From assembly GCF_023229025.1 (NCBI RefSeq), contig NZ_JALOAA010000023.1, forward strand, positions 1 to 33,868: 33,868 nt of DNA, in the 5' to 3' direction. Below the pieces are notes generated by a model. That model did no database searches. It had not been told where the DNA came from and worked only from the letters and a program-made list of their open reading frames with translations. A program made the position numbers and the translations under genes. Of this stretch, positions 32,188 to 33,868 are shown piece by piece; positions within the stretch are counted from its first letter, which is position 1, and each line of letters opens with the position of its first letter. Source of the DNA: Sulfurimonas sp. (GTDB lineage: Bacteria > Campylobacterota > Campylobacteria > Campylobacterales > Sulfurimonadaceae).

Positions 32188-32961
32188 ATGAGAAAAACTT
32201 TACTTATTTTAATCTCAATAGCTACAGTAGCTTCTGCAACACAGCTCTTTGATAAATGTGCTGCTTGTCATGGAAAAAACGGACAAAGACACTCTCAAAA
32301 TCTAACAAAAAGCATTGCGGGTATGGATAAAAAAGAGATTACCACTATACTTAAAGAGTATAGAGCGGGCACGAGAGACATATATGGGCTCGGGAGTATG
32401 ATGTGGGGGCAGACAAAACGACTCTCTGATGAAGATATAAAAGAGCTCTCTACCTATATTTCATCTTTTACTCCGGCTGTAGAAGTTGCTACAAAACCTA
32501 AATTGACAAAAGATATGACAACCGAAGAGATCTTTCAAAAATGCGCAATATGCCATGGCGACAAGGGTCAAAAGAGGTCACTGGGTGTAAGCAAGCCTAT
32601 TGCAGGACTAAGCGTAGAAGAGATTGTAAAAGATTTAAAGGAGTATAAAGCAGGTACGAGAGATACTTACGGTCAAGGCGCTATGATGAAGGGGCAGGCT
32701 ACAAAACTCACTGAGGAGCAGATGAAAGCCGTAGCCATCCTAATAGAAGCTCTCCCTCCTGTTCAGACTCAAGAGCAAAAAGATGCCGAGGAAAAAGCCA
32801 AAAAAATAACTCAAGAAGAGATTGACTATAACAATTTTATGGAAGAGTATTTTAGAACAAGCAAAGACCCGAACGAGACTTTTAAAGCAGCAAAAAAAAG
32901 ATATGAAGAACATAAAAAAATCTTAAAGGAACAAAATGAACAAAATATCAGTAGCAATTAG
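32188..32961 (+). CDS. Periplasmic dihaem cytochrome c, two fused class I domains
   Basis: A 257-residue exported protein (signal peptide to about residue 18). Two homologous cytochrome c553-like domains lie at about residues 19-95 and 110-190. Each has one CXXCH (CAACHGKNGQ, CAICHGDKGQ), a matching IAG(M/L) stretch, and a Met-containing loop (GSMMWGQ, GAMMKGQ) that should supply the sixth haem ligand. The two halves are clearly an internal duplication. A long charged, probably coiled tail follows from about residue 195. It is a likely soluble electron shuttle between the membrane chain and a multihaem protein or terminal oxidase. It overlaps the next gene by 26 bases. Confidence 0.92.
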   Translation: MRKTLLILISIATVASATQLFDKCAACHGKNGQRHSQNLTKSIAGMDKKEITTILKEYRAGTRDIYGLGSMMWGQTKRLSDEDIKELSTYISSFTPAVEVATKPKLTKDMTTEEIFQKCAICHGDKGQKRSLGVSKPIAGLSVEEIVKDLKEYKAGTRDTYGQGAMMKGQATKLTEEQMKAVAILIEALPPVQTQEQKDAEEKAKKITQEEIDYNNFMEEYFRTSKDPNETFKAAKKRYEEHKKILKEQNEQNISSN

Positions 32962-33787
32962 TGTTGTCGCACTTTTAATGTACGGCTGTAGCGATGATAA
33001 GCCAAAAGAACAAGATAGTTCAAAAATAAGCAAGAGCACTGAACAGAGTGCTCCTCAAAGTATGTATGGCGTACCTGCATCAAAACAGCTAGAGGCTAAA
33101 ACAGCACCTGCTGAGGGTGATGTACAGTTAAATACACCTCATATAGCAAAGACTCTAGAGGTTATAAACGGTGGCGGCTACACTTATGCTAAAGTTGATG
33201 AAGGTGGAAATATCTACTGGATAGCAGGTCCACAAACAAACATTAACGAAGGAGTCTCTATCTCATTCTTAGAGCAGATGGTTATGAATGATTTTACAAG
33301 CAAGTCACTAAATAAACATTTTGACCAACTAGTATTTGTAAGTGCTATTGTACCTGCGGATGGAAGTGATGCATCATCTACTAACTCATCAACCTTAGAG
33401 GATGCGCATGCAAATTATAACCACTCAAAAGAGGCTACAGCAACGCAAGCAGAATCTGACACAACTACTATCTCTGTAGCAAAAAATAGAGATGGGTACA
33501 CCATAGAAGAGCTATATGCAAAAAAAGACGCTCTTAAAGATAAAAACGTAAAGATAAATGCTCAAGTAGTAAAAATTTCTAAAAATATTATGGGTAAAGA
33601 TTGGATTCATCTTCAAGATGGCTCCGGAAGTGCCGGAACAAACGATATAATCGCAACAGCAGTAAACTCATCTGTACAAGTAGGAGACACTGTTACTACA
33701 AACGGAGTAGTTAAAACAAACGTTGATTTAGGTTACGGTTACAACTTCTCTGTTCTTATAGAGGAGGCTAAATTTACCTCCTTATAA
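32936..33787 (+). CDS. Lipoprotein with C-terminal OB-fold-like domain
   Basis: A 283-residue protein with a lipoprotein signal (lipobox LMYGC, Cys at residue 18). A Ser/Gln/Glu-rich linker to about 50, a first beta-rich domain (about 70-135, VINGGGYTYAKVDEGGNIYW) and a second low-complexity linker follow. The C-terminal domain is about residues 185-283. It has the order VKINAQVVKISKNIMGKDWIHLQDG, then VGDTVTTNGVVK, which is the pattern of a small OB-fold (as in NrfJ- or tRNA_anti-like periplasmic proteins). The function of such proteins is unclear; some are encoded near multihaem nitrite reductases, from memory. As last gene of this operon it ends just before a hairpin. The ATG is preceded by AAAGGAACAAA. 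Confidence 0.75.
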   Translation: MNKISVAISVVALLMYGCSDDKPKEQDSSKISKSTEQSAPQSMYGVPASKQLEAKTAPAEGDVQLNTPHIAKTLEVINGGGYTYAKVDEGGNIYWIAGPQTNINEGVSISFLEQMVMNDFTSKSLNKHFDQLVFVSAIVPADGSDASSTNSSTLEDAHANYNHSKEATATQAESDTTTISVAKNRDGYTIEELYAKKDALKDKNVKINAQVVKISKNIMGKDWIHLQDGSGSAGTNDIIATAVNSSVQVGDTVTTNGVVKTNVDLGYGYNFSVLIEEAKFTSL

Positions 33788-33796
33788 GAGATATAG

Positions 33797-33825
33797 ATTG
33801 GACTGTCTTAAAAAGATAGCCCAAT
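33797..33825. terminator. Possible terminator between converging genes
   Basis: ATTGG and CCAAT arms extend to an imperfect 11-bp stem (one mismatch, one G-U pair), ten bases after the lipoprotein gene. Only a short T-run follows, so confidence is limited. Confidence 0.4.
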
Positions 33826-33832
33826 TTAGCCT

Positions 33833-33868
33833 CTACTCCTTTACCGGAAAGTCTTTAAAAAGTTCAGA
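33833..33868 (-). CDS. Possible 3' end of a gene entering from the right
   Basis: On the minus strand the frame reads SELFKDFPVKE and then TAG at 33833. Eleven residues are too few to name the protein. The position just beyond a hairpin between converging ends makes a real gene plausible but unproven. Confidence 0.3.
   Translation of the reverse strand, partial: SELFKDFPVKE

Noticed and set aside
1..33868. CRISPR array, insertion sequence, tRNA or rRNA genes
   Set aside because: No regularly spaced repeats, transposase-like proteins, cloverleaf sequences or rRNA segments were recognised on reading both strands.

Overview
The window comes from the chromosome of a Campylobacterota (Epsilonproteobacteria) member. 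The AT-rich, tightly packed genes, the promoters made of a bare TATAAT box without a clear -35, and the many periplasmic c-type cytochromes look most like Sulfurimonas. That genus call is recognition of style and was not tested by a search.

Left part (1-9.8 kb). A substrate-binding lipoprotein gene runs off the left edge. It is followed by an outer-membrane porin, the phosphate-binding protein PstS, and the divergent operon pstC-pstA-pstB-phoU. Glutamine synthetase and 2-isopropylmalate synthase follow. Porin, pstS and pstC each have the same promoter layout: two TGTAAY-like half-sites 11 bp apart, then 10 bp, then a TATAAT-like box. This is what a PhoB-type box would look like, and it ties the porin to phosphate uptake.

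Middle part (9.8-18 kb). A five-gene cassette on the minus strand encodes a LolA-like periplasmic protein, two FtsX/MacB-type permeases, a LolD-like ATPase and an outer-membrane barrel. It looks like an envelope lipid or lipoprotein export route. Divergent from it is a two-component system whose promoter is a fourth copy of the Pho-type layout, with the -10 box so close to the ATG that the mRNA would be leaderless. This pair is the best candidate in the window for the phosphate regulator, or for a member of that regulon. A small Gln/Met-rich exported protein and a small barrel protein with a calcium-binding repeat follow. A structured, inverted-repeat intergenic element lies between leuA and the cassette.

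Right-middle part (18-26.5 kb). A seven-gene minus-strand run with mostly 1- to 4-base overlaps contains alaS, a four-helix membrane protein, maf, a GGDEF diguanylate cyclase, a bioF-type gene, an orphan ABC ATPase and pbp1A.

Right part (26.5-33.9 kb). A five-gene multihaem cytochrome operon (NapC/NrfH-type quinol dehydrogenase, a triheme protein, an 11- to 12-haem protein, and two related 7- and 8-haem proteins) has 33 CXXCH motifs plus one CX3CH. It faces a plus-strand operon of a Sel1-repeat protein, a duplicated dihaem cytochrome c and an OB-fold lipoprotein. No catalytic reductase subunit is recognisable, so the electron acceptor is unknown. This cluster and the shared Pho-type promoter set are the most interesting contents. 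No rRNA, tRNA, CRISPR array or transposase gene was seen.
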